Shown: in pieces, positions 16,409-25,200 of the stretch | Position numbering within the stretch: position 1 is the first letter of the stretch | Layout: each line of letters starts with the position of its first letter | Assembly (NCBI RefSeq): GCF_000283655.1 | Contig: NC_016586.1 | Location: 511,001 to 575,000 of the forward strand | Length of the DNA: 64,000 nt | Source of the DNA: Azospirillum lipoferum 4B | GTDB taxonomy: Bacteria; Pseudomonadota; Alphaproteobacteria; Azospirillales; Azospirillaceae | Reading direction: 5' to 3' | Notes under the pieces: generated by a model | Seen by the model: the letters and a program-made list of their open reading frames with translations, nothing else | Database searches by the model: none | What the model was told of the DNA's origin: nothing | Program-made: the position numbers and the translations under genes

Positions 16409-16750
16409 ATGCATGAACTGTCGCTGTGCGAAAGCATCGTCGCAATGGTGGCGGAAAGCGCCCGCCGTGAGGGATTGCACCGGGTCACCCGCGTGACGGT
16501 CGATATCGGCGTGGCCTCCGCCATCGATCCGGACGCCCTGCTGTTCTGCTTTCCCATCGTGACGGAGGGCACGGCCGCGGCGGAGGCGGAGCTCGCCGTC
16601 AACCGCATCGCGCTGAAGGCCCGCTGTGCCGGCTGCGGCACCGACTTCTCCCCGGAAACGCTGATCTCCCCCTGCCCCGCCTGCGGTGGCCATGACCGCA
16701 CCCTCTTGGCCGGCCGCGACATGCGGGTGGTGTCGTTCGAGGGGGAGTGA
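16409..16750 (+). CDS. hypA: Hydrogenase nickel-insertion protein HypA
   Basis: A 113-residue maturation factor. It begins with the obligatory MHE (H2 is the nickel ligand) and has the zinc-binding pair CAGC (73-76) and CPAC (89-92). HypA delivers nickel to [NiFe] hydrogenase large subunits with HypB. It is divergent from the AOR-hydrogenase operon across the FNR-like box, so the two are probably co-regulated. No hypB, hypC, hypD, hypE or hypF is in the window, so the rest must be supplied from another locus. Its presence supports the view that the hydrogenase binds nickel. Confidence 0.95.
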   Translation: MHELSLCESIVAMVAESARREGLHRVTRVTVDIGVASAIDPDALLFCFPIVTEGTAAAEAELAVNRIALKARCAGCGTDFSPETLISPCPACGGHDRTLLAGRDMRVVSFEGE

Positions 16751-16769
16751 GGAATCCGGACAAGAAAAA

Positions 16770-16794
16770 GGCGCGGCCTTTTGAAAGCCGCGCC
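16770..16794 (-). terminator. Rho-independent terminator of rpoH
   Basis: GGCGCGGC (16770-16777) pairs with GCCGCGCC (16787-16794) around a 9-nt loop. On the minus strand the stem is followed by CTTTTTCTTG, giving a good T-run just after rpoH. It may also end hypA transcription from the other side. Confidence 0.8.
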
Positions 16795-16838
16795 CCAGGG
16801 CACTCAAATTCGAGACGACAGGTTCGAACCCCGCGCGA

Positions 16839-17783
16839 TCAGGCGCGGGACAGCAGGCGGTTCTTCTCCATCGCCACCTGCTCCGTCCGGGCGTTGGCGA
16901 TCACCGCCTTCTGGAGCTTCTCGAAGGCACGCACCTCCAGCTGCCGGACGCGCTCGCGCGAGACATGGAAGGTCTGGCTCAACTCCTCCAGCGTCAGCGG
17001 CTCGTCACGCAGGCGGCGGGCGACCAGGATCCGCCGCTCGCGGTCGTCCAGCACGCCCAGTCCCAGCTTCAGGAACTGCTGGCGCCGACGCCGTTCCTCC
17101 GAATCGGCAAGCGTCGTTTCCTGGTCGGGCCGGTCGTCGGCCAGCAGGTCCAGCCATTCGGCGTCGCCGTCTTCCGACAGCCCGACATTCAGCGAACGGT
17201 CGTTGCCCAGGCGGCGGTTCATCTCCACCACCTCTGCCTTCGACACGTTCAGCTCGGTCGCGATGCTCTCCACCGCGTCCGGCGACAGGTCGCCGCTCTC
17301 CAGTTCCTGCATCCGCGCCTTCAGGCGGCGCAGGCTGAAGAACAGCTTCTTCTGGCCGGCCGTGGTGCCGATCTTCACCAGCGACCAGTTGTGCAGGACA
17401 TATTCCTGGATCGCCGCACGCACCCACCAGGACGCATAGGTGGCGAAGCGGAAGCCCTTGGAAGGATCGAACTTCTGCGCCGCCTGCATCACGCCCACAT
17501 TGCCTTCCGCCACCAGATCGGCCAGCGGCAGGCCATAGCCGAGATAGCCGCGGGCCATCTTGACGACGAGCCGCAGATGGCTGCCGACCAGCTGGTCGAG
17601 TGCCGCCGGGTCCTGGTGGTCGTGCCAGCGGACGGTCAGCTCATGCTCCCGCTCGGGTGTCAGGTACTGGTACTTGCGGGCATCCTGCAGATAGAGCTGC
17701 ATCGGTTCGGCGGTACGGGGTTCTGCTGCACGGGGTTGGGTGGCGCGGGTTTGAACGGTATGGGTCTCGGCGTCTCGCTGCAT
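16839..17783 (-). CDS. rpoH: RNA polymerase sigma-32 factor (RpoH)
   Basis: A 314-residue heat-shock sigma factor. Region 2 is clear (GSHLRLVVKMARGYLGYGLP, LADLVAEGNVGVMQAAQKFD, FRFATYASWWVRAAIQEYVL), and the RpoH-box area reads KIGTTAGQKKLFFSLRRL. Region 4 ends with EELSQTFHVSRERVRQLEVR. The ATG at 17783 (MQRDAETH) has GGGAGAG upstream. It adds about 28 residues before the usual RpoH start MQLYLQDARKYQYL, which itself lacks a ribosome site. Alphaproteobacteria often have more than one rpoH; which paralogue this is cannot be told here. No heat-shock promoter was recognised upstream. Confidence 0.93.
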   Translation of the reverse strand: MQRDAETHTVQTRATQPRAAEPRTAEPMQLYLQDARKYQYLTPEREHELTVRWHDHQDPAALDQLVGSHLRLVVKMARGYLGYGLPLADLVAEGNVGVMQAAQKFDPSKGFRFATYASWWVRAAIQEYVLHNWSLVKIGTTAGQKKLFFSLRRLKARMQELESGDLSPDAVESIATELNVSKAEVVEMNRRLGNDRSLNVGLSEDGDAEWLDLLADDRPDQETTLADSEERRRRQQFLKLGLGVLDDRERRILVARRLRDEPLTLEELSQTFHVSRERVRQLEVRAFEKLQKAVIANARTEQVAMEKNRLLSRA

Positions 17784-18522
17784 GGTGTCTCTGTCTCTCC
17801 CAGCCGACGGAAACGGCGCCACAGGGGATTGCCCCCCGCGCCGTCCGGGTCGGTCCTGTTGACGTTGGGTTTGTTTGTTTATTGCGTTGCCGGCATTCGA
17901 CGCTGCCGGACGGCGTGCACCGGGGCGGTGCCGGATCGTGAAGGGGTCCTCTCCAGCCCCGCGGGCAGCGCCGCGACCGGGGAAGGATCGCGGCAGCCGG
18001 CACGCCACGGGGCCGGAGAGGAGAGGCAGGGCCACGCCGTTCAGCGCAGCCGAACCGAAGGGAACGGATCGATCACAAAAGAGGAAACCATCCTGCAGGG
18101 GCCGGCGCGTTCAACGGCGCAACGAACTCTATATAGGAATTTCGGCAACGGATTAAAGGGGCGCCCAGGCGAATTTTCCTGGCACCTTATCTTACGCTTT
18201 GACCCGCGTCTGATTTGGCGGGAACTTCGCCTGAAATAGGACGACGCTTCGCCGGTTTCAAGCCCATCGCTCTGGCACCATGCCTCCACATGGCGCCACA
18301 GGAACTTCATTCGAATTTCGAATCATTTTCATGAATCATCACAAGATATCCCGCATCATTCCGGCAAAAAATCCACACACACCCCATTTTGTATAGAAAT
18401 TAAATGTATAGTCTGCGATTTTTCTCTTTGTGTTATTTTTCGGATGTCACTTGCAGTCTTACATCTTCTGCGCATACGGTCGGTTCATTTCCAGCATCCA
18501 CCGACCCGAGGCTAGAGCCGAC
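17784..18522. other. Long divergent spacer upstream of rpoH and the pyruvyl transferase gene
   Basis: A 739-bp gap. The rpoH-proximal part (to about 18110) is GC-rich and its frames look like extensions of rpoH without homology. A TATATA element on the minus strand (18130-18135) could belong to an rpoH promoter. From about 18300 to 18500 the DNA is strikingly AT-rich for this genome and holds the inverted repeat listed separately. I see no gene in it. Confidence 0.5.
18309..18323. repeat. Short inverted repeat, possible operator
   Basis: ATTCGAA-T-TTCGAAT is a perfect 7-bp inverted repeat with a one-base spacer in the AT-rich stretch about 200 bp before the pyruvyl transferase gene. Symmetry and position suggest a regulator site; the regulator is unknown. 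Confidence 0.45.
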
Positions 18523-19764
18523 ATGCTTGAAGACATCGTCATCGATACTCCTGTCGACCGGCCGCACTCCTCCGGACAAGGGTCCGGGCGTGCGTCGTCC
18601 CAGCCTCTGCGCGTCGCGGTGTTGTGGAAGACGCCGAATCTCGGCCTGTATTCGAACGCCGCATTCGACGACCTGTACAACGGCATCGGCCACAACAACG
18701 GCAACCTCGCCTTCGTGCATTCGATCTGCAGCCACATCACCAATCCGGTGAAGCATTTCAGCTGGGGATCCTCGGCCGAGACGCTGCGGAACAATGCCGA
18801 CATCATCGTCATCCCCTGCGCCAACCAGCTGGGCCGCCACACCGATTACGGGCAGATGGCGGAGAATCTGGAAAAGTCGGGCCTGCCGATCGTCGCCATT
18901 GGCCTCGGCGCCCAGGCGAACAGCTATGACCACGACATCGAACTCAGCCCCGGCACGCTGCGCTGGGCCCAGGTGATCGCGGCGTCGAACCCGTCCTCGG
19001 CGGCCTCGCCCAACATCTACACCCGCGGCGCCTACACCACCGCGCAGTTGGACAAGCTCGGCATCACCGGCTCCCTGCCGGGCGGCTGCCCGTCGCATTT
19101 CCTGAACCAGGCGCCGGGGCTGGGGCGGAAGATCCACGCGCACTGGTCGGCTCTCGACCTGCCGCGCTCGATCACGGTGGCCGGCGGCCATCAGGCCTGG
19201 GGCAAGACGCGGGAGATCGAACACCAGCTGATCGCCCTGATGATGGACCCCATCGCGCCGGGCCAGTACATCGTCCAGTCGATGGGCGAGATGATCAAGG
19301 CCTCGCGCGGCCTGTTCGACGGCATCGACGCCCATGCGCTGAAGGAAATCCACCGCCACACCGTGCCGCATTACTCCTTCGAGGAGTTCAAGGCCTGGTG
19401 CCGCAATTACATGCGCTCCTACTATGACGTGCCGGCCTGGATGGACACCCTGCGCCAGCAGGATCTGACCATCGGCTGCCGCTATCACGGCGTCGCCCTG
19501 GCGATCCAGGCCGAACGGATGGGGCTGACGGTGACCATCGATTCCCGCACGCGCGAGTTGTGCGAAAACACCGGCGTTCCCTATGCCGATGCCGCCGACC
19601 TGACGGCGCCGCTGACCCGCAACCGGCTGAAGTCATTGATCGCCTTCGATCCCGACGCCTACGATCACCACCGCGCGGAGTCGGCCACCCGCTACCTGGA
19701 CTTCCTGGTCGCCAACCGGCTGCAGCCGGCCCCCTTCCTGAAGTCCATCGCCGCCGGCAAGTGA
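18523..19764 (+). CDS. Polysaccharide pyruvyl transferase family protein
   Basis: A 413-residue cytoplasmic protein. The fold of the pyruvyl transferase family is suggested by NLGLYSNAAFDDLYNG near the start and IIVIPCANQLGRHTDYG. The middle segment VAIGLGAQANSYDHDIELSP and the late TIGCRYHGVALAIQAERMGL are the family's strongest marks. Such enzymes transfer pyruvate from PEP to sugars of exopolysaccharides. The ATG at 18523 was chosen; an upstream start at 18430 would add a hydrophobic N-terminus without family support. It is followed after 8 bp by a secreted protein, so the two form a likely operon for cell-surface carbohydrate. The acceptor sugar is unknown. Confidence 0.8.
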   Translation: MLEDIVIDTPVDRPHSSGQGSGRASSQPLRVAVLWKTPNLGLYSNAAFDDLYNGIGHNNGNLAFVHSICSHITNPVKHFSWGSSAETLRNNADIIVIPCANQLGRHTDYGQMAENLEKSGLPIVAIGLGAQANSYDHDIELSPGTLRWAQVIAASNPSSAASPNIYTRGAYTTAQLDKLGITGSLPGGCPSHFLNQAPGLGRKIHAHWSALDLPRSITVAGGHQAWGKTREIEHQLIALMMDPIAPGQYIVQSMGEMIKASRGLFDGIDAHALKEIHRHTVPHYSFEEFKAWCRNYMRSYYDVPAWMDTLRQQDLTIGCRYHGVALAIQAERMGLTVTIDSRTRELCENTGVPYADAADLTAPLTRNRLKSLIAFDPDAYDHHRAESATRYLDFLVANRLQPAPFLKSIAAGK

Positions 19765-19772
19765 CGCCGGCC

Positions 19773-20936
19773 ATGCGCAGTCGGACCGCGGCGCTCGCAC
19801 TGTCCCTGGGCATCGTCCTGGTGTCCGGGACGGCGGGAGCGCAGGCGCTGACGGTCAGAAAGGCCGGGGAGCCGGAAGCGGTCACCTCCTGGCAGCGCGA
19901 CGCCTGCGCGCAGAGCGACGCGCCGGACACCCCGGCGCGCGCCTTCCGCGATGCCGACGGCACCGTGCATCTGATCGCCTCGCACTCCACCGCGCGGGCA
20001 CTCACCGGCCCGTCACTGAATGACGTGCGCCCCAACTGCGTCATCATCTTCCAGGGCCACGGCCAGGACGATCCCCGCCTGCACGACGACCGCAGCTGGA
20101 TCTCATCCTTCTACACGCTGGACGGCAGCACGGTGTTCGCGCTGGTCAGCAACGAGTTCCATGCCCAGAAACGGCGGGCGCTCTGCCCGTCCGGCGACTA
20201 TATGCGCTGCTGGCGCAACAGCATCACCGCGGCGGTCTCCACCGACGGCGGGGCGAGCTTCCGGCTGAGCACCGCGCCGCCCGGCCACACCGTCGCGACG
20301 CTGCCCTATCCCTACAGCGGCGACGCCGGCAAGCGCACCGGCTATTTCGCGCCCAGCAACATCGTCCGCCATGGCGATCACTGGTACGCCTTCCTGTGGG
20401 CCGAACGCTTCGGCGCGCAGAAGCGCGGCGCCTGCCTGATGCGGACCGACAGTCTCGCCGATCCGCAATCCTGGCGCGGCTGGGACGGGAAGTCCTTCGC
20501 GGTCCGCTTCGTCCGCGACGGACAAGCCGCGGATTCGCCGGAAGCCCATCTCTGCGCCCCGGTGGCGCCCGACACACTGCAAGGCACCGTGCGCAGCATC
20601 GTCCGCCACCGGGCGAGCGGCCAGTTCATCGCCACGCTGGCGATGACCCGCGACGGACAGACCGGCATGTGGACGACGACATCGCCGGACCTGCTCACCT
20701 GGTCGAAGCCGGAGCTGCTGTGGGCCGCGCCGCTGCTGTTCCGCTACGGCTGCGGCGATGCCGCCGCCTTCGACTATCCCGCCCTTCTCGACCCCGGCAG
20801 CGAGAGCCGCAATTTCGAGGATGTCGGCGGAACCGCCTACCTCTACATGACGCGGCTGAACCTGACCGGGTGCAAGATCACCTGGAACCGCGACCTCGTC
20901 CGCATGCCGGTGGAGATCGCTCCCCAAAAACGCTGA
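19773..20936 (+). CDS. Secreted protein of unknown function, beta-propeller-like
   Basis: A 387-residue protein with a Sec signal peptide (MRSRTAALALSLGIVLVSG, cleavage near AQA, residue 25). The mature part has repeated strand-turn segments such as GTVHLIASHSTAR, NSITAAVSTDGGASFRLST, GYFAPSNIVRHGDHWYAFLW and MWTTTSPDLLTWSKPELLW. These resemble the blades of GH43/sialidase-like five-bladed propellers. The asp-box-like STDGGASF supports this only loosely, and I cannot assign catalytic residues or a substrate. It starts 8 bp after the pyruvyl transferase gene, suggesting a shared role in surface or extracellular polysaccharide. Several cysteines could form disulfides in the periplasm. Confidence 0.65.
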   Translation: MRSRTAALALSLGIVLVSGTAGAQALTVRKAGEPEAVTSWQRDACAQSDAPDTPARAFRDADGTVHLIASHSTARALTGPSLNDVRPNCVIIFQGHGQDDPRLHDDRSWISSFYTLDGSTVFALVSNEFHAQKRRALCPSGDYMRCWRNSITAAVSTDGGASFRLSTAPPGHTVATLPYPYSGDAGKRTGYFAPSNIVRHGDHWYAFLWAERFGAQKRGACLMRTDSLADPQSWRGWDGKSFAVRFVRDGQAADSPEAHLCAPVAPDTLQGTVRSIVRHRASGQFIATLAMTRDGQTGMWTTTSPDLLTWSKPELLWAAPLLFRYGCGDAAAFDYPALLDPGSESRNFEDVGGTAYLYMTRLNLTGCKITWNRDLVRMPVEIAPQKR

Positions 20937-20973
20937 CGGCCTGCATCCCGGGGAACTCCCGGAATGCAGGCCG
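20937..20973. terminator. Bidirectional terminator hairpin
   Basis: CGGCCTGCAT (20937-20946) pairs perfectly with ATGCAGGCCG (20964-20973), with further CCCGG/CCGGG pairing inside. It lies between the convergent secreted-protein gene and kduD. There is no long T-run. Confidence 0.7.
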
Positions 20974-20985
20974 TGGAAGAACCGA

Positions 20986-21744
20986 TCAGCGCGCCAGCCA
21001 GCCGCCGTCGACCGGCAGGATGGTGCCGTGGATGTAGTCGGCCGCGTCGGAGGCCAGGAACACCGCCGGGCCGCCGATGTCGGACGGCACGCTCCAGCGG
21101 CCGGCCGGGATGCGGCCGAGGATCTCGGCGTTCCGCTTCTCGTCGGCGCGCAGGGCGGCGGTGTTGTTGGTGGCGACGTAGCCCGGCGCGATGGCGTTCA
21201 CGTTGATGCCCTTGCCCGCCCATTCGCAGGCCAGCAGCTTGGTGATGCCGGCGACGCCGCTCTTCGACGCGGTGTAGGAGGGCACGCGGATGCCGCCCTG
21301 GAAGGACAGCATGGACGCGATGTTGACGATCTTGCCCTTGCGCCCGTTGTCGATGGCATAGCGCCCGAAGGCCTGGCAGAGGAAGAACACCGTCTTGATG
21401 TTGATGTTCATCACCAGATCCCAGTCGGCCTCGGTGAAGTCCACCGCGTCGGCACGACGGATCAGGCCGGCATTGTTGACCAGGATGTCCAGCTTGCCGA
21501 AGGTGCCGACCGTTTCCTCGACCAGCCCCTGGACCGGGGCGATGCTGGTCAGGTCGGCATGGATGCCGTGGAACTTGCGGCCGGCGGCCTCGACGAGGCC
21601 CTTGGTCTCGTCCAGCGAGACGACGTCGACGGCGGCGATGTCGGCGCCGGCCTGGGCCAGGGCCAGGGCGATGCCCTGGCCGATGCCGGTGTTGGCCCCG
21701 GTAACGAGGGCCACCTTGCCGGTCAGATCGAAAGGCTTGGTCAT
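20986..21744 (-). CDS. kduD: 2-deoxy-D-gluconate 3-dehydrogenase KduD
   Basis: A 252-residue short-chain dehydrogenase. It has the nucleotide motif TGANTGIGQG near residue 15, NNAG near 90, the catalytic serine in NIASMLSFQGG, and YTASK with the Tyr-Lys pair. The ending (YIHGTILPVDGGWLAR) is typical of KduD. In pectin and alginate breakdown KduD reduces or interconverts 2,5-diketo-3-deoxygluconate and 2-keto-3-deoxygluconate. The ATG at 21744 has GGAGA 8 nt upstream. It follows kduI by 14 bp, which fixes the assignment among many similar dehydrogenases. Confidence 0.92.
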   Translation of the reverse strand: MTKPFDLTGKVALVTGANTGIGQGIALALAQAGADIAAVDVVSLDETKGLVEAAGRKFHGIHADLTSIAPVQGLVEETVGTFGKLDILVNNAGLIRRADAVDFTEADWDLVMNINIKTVFFLCQAFGRYAIDNGRKGKIVNIASMLSFQGGIRVPSYTASKSGVAGITKLLACEWAGKGINVNAIAPGYVATNNTAALRADEKRNAEILGRIPAGRWSVPSDIGGPAVFLASDAADYIHGTILPVDGGWLAR

Positions 21745-21758
21745 GTGTCGCGTCTCCG

Positions 21759-22595
21759 TTAGCGCATCGAGGCCAGGGAAACCTGGTCCATGTCGTCGAA
21801 GGTCTGGTTGTCGCCGCCCATCGCCCAGATGAACGAGTAGCTGTGGGTGCCGACGCCGCAATGGATCGACCAGGAGGGCGAGATCACCGCCTGCTCGTTG
21901 GCGACCACGATGTGGCGCGTCTCGGTCGGCTCGCCCATGAAGTGGAACAGCCGCGCGCTGTCCGGCAGGTCGAAGTAGAAATAGAACTCACAGCGGCGCT
22001 CGTGGGTGTGGCACGGCATGCTGTTCCACATGTTGCCGTTTTCCAGCACGGTCAGGCCCATGACCAGCTGGGCGGTGCGCACCACGTCCGGGTGGATCAT
22101 CTGGTAGATGACGCGCTTGTTGCCGGTGGCGGTCTCGCCCAGCGGGCGCTGCTTGGCCTGGGCGGCGGAGATCTTCATGGTCTCGAACCGGGCATGGGCC
22201 GGGGTGCTGACCAGATAGAACTTGGCCGGATTGGCGCTGTCCAGGCTTTCGAAGCGGATGTCGACGCTGCCCATCGCGACATAGAGGGCGTCGCGGGTCT
22301 CCAGATCGTAGACGGTCCCGTCGACCGTCACGCGGCCGGCGCCGCCGACGTTGAACAGGCCGAGCTCGCGGCGCTCCAGGAAGGTGTCGGACCCGATCTC
22401 CTTGGTCGCCACCAGGGCAAGCGGGGCGGAAACCGGCATGGCGCCACCGGCGACGACGCGGTCGACGTGGCTGTAGGTCAGGACGATGTCGTCGGCCTGG
22501 AAGATCCCGTCGATCAGGTAGCGGTCGCGCAGGGTCTCAGTGTCGTAGCCGCGCGCGTCGGCGGGATGGGTGTCGTACCGGGTGGTGATCTTCAT
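21759..22595 (-). CDS. kduI: 5-keto-4-deoxyuronate isomerase KduI
   Basis: A 278-residue cupin enzyme, the same length as the E. coli protein. It converts 5-keto-4-deoxyuronate to 2,5-diketo-3-deoxygluconate. Metal-binding residues are visible in WNSMPCHTHERRCEFYFYF (the H-x-H-x5-E motif) and WSIHCGVGTHSYSFIWAMGG (downstream His). The start MKITTRYDTHPADARGYDTE is characteristic, with AGAGGAA 9 nt before the ATG at 22595. It lies between kdgT and kduD in one operon, so uptake, isomerisation and reduction are consecutive. Upstream lyases that would make the unsaturated uronate are not in the window. Confidence 0.96.
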   Translation of the reverse strand: MKITTRYDTHPADARGYDTETLRDRYLIDGIFQADDIVLTYSHVDRVVAGGAMPVSAPLALVATKEIGSDTFLERRELGLFNVGGAGRVTVDGTVYDLETRDALYVAMGSVDIRFESLDSANPAKFYLVSTPAHARFETMKISAAQAKQRPLGETATGNKRVIYQMIHPDVVRTAQLVMGLTVLENGNMWNSMPCHTHERRCEFYFYFDLPDSARLFHFMGEPTETRHIVVANEQAVISPSWSIHCGVGTHSYSFIWAMGGDNQTFDDMDQVSLASMR

Positions 22596-22676
22596 GATGG
22601 CGTTCCTCTGAAGGCGGGCATTCGGTGGCAAGCTGTCCCGGCGGCGGCGGGGCGCTGCCGGGACCGCGTTGAAGCT

Positions 22677-23693
22677 TTATTCGGCGGCGACGGCCTGCGC
22701 CGGCTGAGCGGCCTTGGCGGCTTCGGCGGCCTGGTAGCGGGGCGACAGCACGCCGAAGCGGCGGGCCCACCAGGCGGTCAACGGCGGCGTCAGCAGGGCG
22801 GTGACGACCACGCTGGTGGCGACCAGGGCCGTGGCGGCCGGAGCGGACGGGGCGAAGGACGGCTCGATCGAGGCGATGATCGGCGGGACGGTGACGGCCG
22901 CACCGGCGGTGGAGGCGGCACCGATGCCGGCCGTGCCGTTGCCCTTGGCCAGGAAGATGTCGGCCAGGACCAGCGTCGTGCCGGTGACGACGATCACGGC
23001 GAGACCCAGGACGATGCCCAGCAGGCCGGTGTTCAGGATCGTCGTGAAGTTCAGGTTGTTGCCCAGAGCAAAGGCGAAGAAGGGAACCATGACGCCCACG
23101 CCCTGGGTGAAGAAGGCACGCAGATCCTTGTCCAGGTTGCCCAGCGCGAAGCCGATGACGAAGGGCAGCAGGGCGCCGACCATGGTCTGCCACGGGAAGA
23201 CGGCCAGACCGGCGATGCCCAGCGTGACCATGGTCATGAAGGGGCCGGATTCCAGGCACATCAGGCAGAAGGCGCCGGCTTCCTCCTTGGTGCCGTACTG
23301 CTGCATCAGCGCCATATACATGCCGCCGTTGGTGTCGTTCATCGCGGCGATGATCGCCAGAACCGACAGGCCGGTGAGGAAGCCCGAAGAGATGCCCTCG
23401 GTCGGGATGAACCAGGAAGCGACGACGCCGGCCAGCGCCGCGGTGATGATCTTCACCGAAACCAGGACGCCGCTCTTGCGCAGGACCAACGGGGTGGCCT
23501 TCAGGCTGATGCTGGCGCCGATGCAGAAGAACCAGACCGACAGGATCGGCAGCGTGCCGGTGATCAGCCCGTTGGTGAAGGAGCCGAAGAACTTGCCGGT
23601 GTTCGGGGCGAAGGTGTTCAGGCAGGCACCCAGGAACAGGGGAACGATCATCATTCCGCCGGGGATGCTGTCTATGCGCTTCTTGATGTTCAT
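22677..23693 (-). CDS. kdgT: 2-keto-3-deoxygluconate permease KdgT
   Basis: A 338-residue inner-membrane carrier with about ten hydrophobic segments. The family start [20 protein letters not shown] and the segment [20 protein letters not shown] are diagnostic of KdgT. It imports 2-keto-3-deoxygluconate and related pectin products with protons. AGGAG stands 8 nt before the ATG. It is the first gene of the kdgT-kduI-kduD operon, with a palindromic operator about 80 bp upstream. The kinase and aldolase that finish the pathway (KdgK, KdgA) are not in the window. A C-terminal Ala-rich tail after about 315 looks soluble. Confidence 0.93.
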   Translation of the reverse strand: MNIKKRIDSIPGGMMIVPLFLGACLNTFAPNTGKFFGSFTNGLITGTLPILSVWFFCIGASISLKATPLVLRKSGVLVSVKIITAALAGVVASWFIPTEGISSGFLTGLSVLAIIAAMNDTNGGMYMALMQQYGTKEEAGAFCLMCLESGPFMTMVTLGIAGLAVFPWQTMVGALLPFVIGFALGNLDKDLRAFFTQGVGVMVPFFAFALGNNLNFTTILNTGLLGIVLGLAVIVVTGTTLVLADIFLAKGNGTAGIGAASTAGAAVTVPPIIASIEPSFAPSAPAATALVATSVVVTALLTPPLTAWWARRFGVLSPRYQAAEAAKAAQPAQAVAAE

Positions 23694-23771
23694 GACGCTA
23701 GGCTCCTGAAATGCCCGCTCTGGGTTTGCGCCGGGAGCGCGCGGCCGGCTGGCCGCGTTGTGTTCGTGTGT

Positions 23772-23790
23772 ACTAGTATACTAGTGTGCA
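23772..23790 (-). promoter_or_regulatory. Palindromic operator upstream of kdgT
   Basis: ACTAGTATACTAGT (23772-23785) is a perfect 14-bp palindrome and extends into GTGCA. On the minus strand the site reads TGCACACTAGTATACTAGT. A near-identical site occurs before the NTF2-like gene (38801-38819). It resembles sites of FCD-type GntR regulators such as UxuR/KdgR-like proteins, but no such gene is next to it. Confidence 0.6.
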
Positions 23791-23908
23791 GCGCTGCGAA
23801 AGGCCTTGATATGGATCAATTCGGAATTTTCGCAGGAACACGGGCAAAGGCAGGGGCGACAGGAGCGCGGAAGGGGCTGCGGCCGCGCTCCTCAGGCGTC
23901 GCGAACGG

Positions 23909-25033
23909 TCAGGCCAGCAACTCCGCCAGTTCCACCCCGCACTCCCGGCCCAGGCTGTCCAGCATCGCCAGGGTGGCGCCGTCGAGCGGGATGCCGTCGG
24001 CCAGCCGCTGCCCGCGGGTGCGGCTTTCCGGCTCGCCCGGCATCTGGATGGCGTCGGCGCCGGGTGCGGTGGGCGTGTCGCGGATATAGGCGACCAGATC
24101 GTCGAGATCCGCGGCCCACTGGGCATTGCCGCCGCGTGCCGGGTCGAAGACGATGGCGAACATGTTGTTCATCACCCGGCCGGAATCCTGGTGCGCCGGC
24201 GTGCCGGGCATCGCCGACGCCAGCGCCCCGGCCAGCACGTCGCACATCAGCGACAGGCCGAACCCCTTGTGGCCGCCCAGCGGCAGCAGCGCGCCGGACG
24301 GATCCTGGAACATCACGCCGGGATCGCGCGTGGCCTCGCCATGTGAATCGAGCAGCAGGCCCGGCGCCATCTCCTGCCCCTTGCCCATGGCGACCCGGCA
24401 TTTGCCGACGGCCACGGCGCTGGTGGCGAAATCCAGGATCAGGGCCGGGGTCGCCTGCGTGGCCGGAATCGCGATGCAGATCGGGTTGGTGCCCAGCCGT
24501 GGCCGGGTGCCGTCATGCGGCGCCACCGCCGGGCGGGTGACGACATTGACGAAGGCCATGGCGACGAGGCCCGCATCGCTGCATTGCTCGCCATAGGAGC
24601 CGACGCGGCCGATGTGATGGCTGTCGCGCAGGGACAGCACCGCCAGCCCGTCCCGCCGCGCCCGCTGGATGGCGAGGTCCGTCGCCTCCCGCGCGATCAC
24701 CTGACCATAGCCGCTGCCGCCGGAAACCGACAGGAAGGGACCCGACTCGCCGATCACGGTGGCGTGCTGGTTGGGACGCAGCAGCCCGGCGACGATGGCC
24801 GGCATATACATGGCGAGCATGCCGACGCCGTGGCTGTCATGCCCGCGGAGGTTCGCCTCGACCAGATGGTCGGCGACCACCCGCGCCTCACCCTCTTCGC
24901 TGCCGGCCGCCCGCAGCAGGCGGCGCACGGCCTCGGCCAGCCTGTCGGCCTGTACAGGCCGGATGCTGGTGCCATAGACGCCGGCATTGAAGGATGCCGC
25001 CGCGGCGAAGGGATCCTTTGGAGTCTCAGTCAT
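23909..25033 (-). CDS. Ldh-family (malate/L-lactate type) NAD(P)H-dependent oxidoreductase
   Basis: A 374-residue member of the Ldh2/YlbC/YiaK family, a fold distinct from Rossmann dehydrogenases. Family marks are HLVEANLRGHDSHGVGML, SLRDSHHIGRVGSYGEQCSD (catalytic His), NPICIAIPATQATPALILDF, and PLGGHKGFGLSLMCDVLAGA. Members reduce 2-keto acids, 2,3-diketogulonate or cyclic imino acids, or oxidise ureidoglycolate; the sequence alone does not settle which. The start at 25033 is preferred because GGAAGG lies 6 nt upstream. It sits upstream of the kdgT operon on the same strand, past the operator. A role with sugar acids is plausible but unproved. Confidence 0.82.
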   Translation of the reverse strand: MTETPKDPFAAAASFNAGVYGTSIRPVQADRLAEAVRRLLRAAGSEEGEARVVADHLVEANLRGHDSHGVGMLAMYMPAIVAGLLRPNQHATVIGESGPFLSVSGGSGYGQVIAREATDLAIQRARRDGLAVLSLRDSHHIGRVGSYGEQCSDAGLVAMAFVNVVTRPAVAPHDGTRPRLGTNPICIAIPATQATPALILDFATSAVAVGKCRVAMGKGQEMAPGLLLDSHGEATRDPGVMFQDPSGALLPLGGHKGFGLSLMCDVLAGALASAMPGTPAHQDSGRVMNNMFAIVFDPARGGNAQWAADLDDLVAYIRDTPTAPGADAIQMPGEPESRTRGQRLADGIPLDGATLAMLDSLGRECGVELAELLA

Positions 25034-25200
25034 CATCTGCCTTCCCGACGGGCGACCGCCGCCACCGGGCGACGGCCCCATTTCAGGTCCCTATTTGGTC
25101 CCGGCCGTACAACCGGAACAAGGGCGGAAATGGGAGGGCAGAAATCGCCGAGGAGACGGCTCCCGGCGACCTGCACCGCCGGGAGCCGGTGACCATCAGG

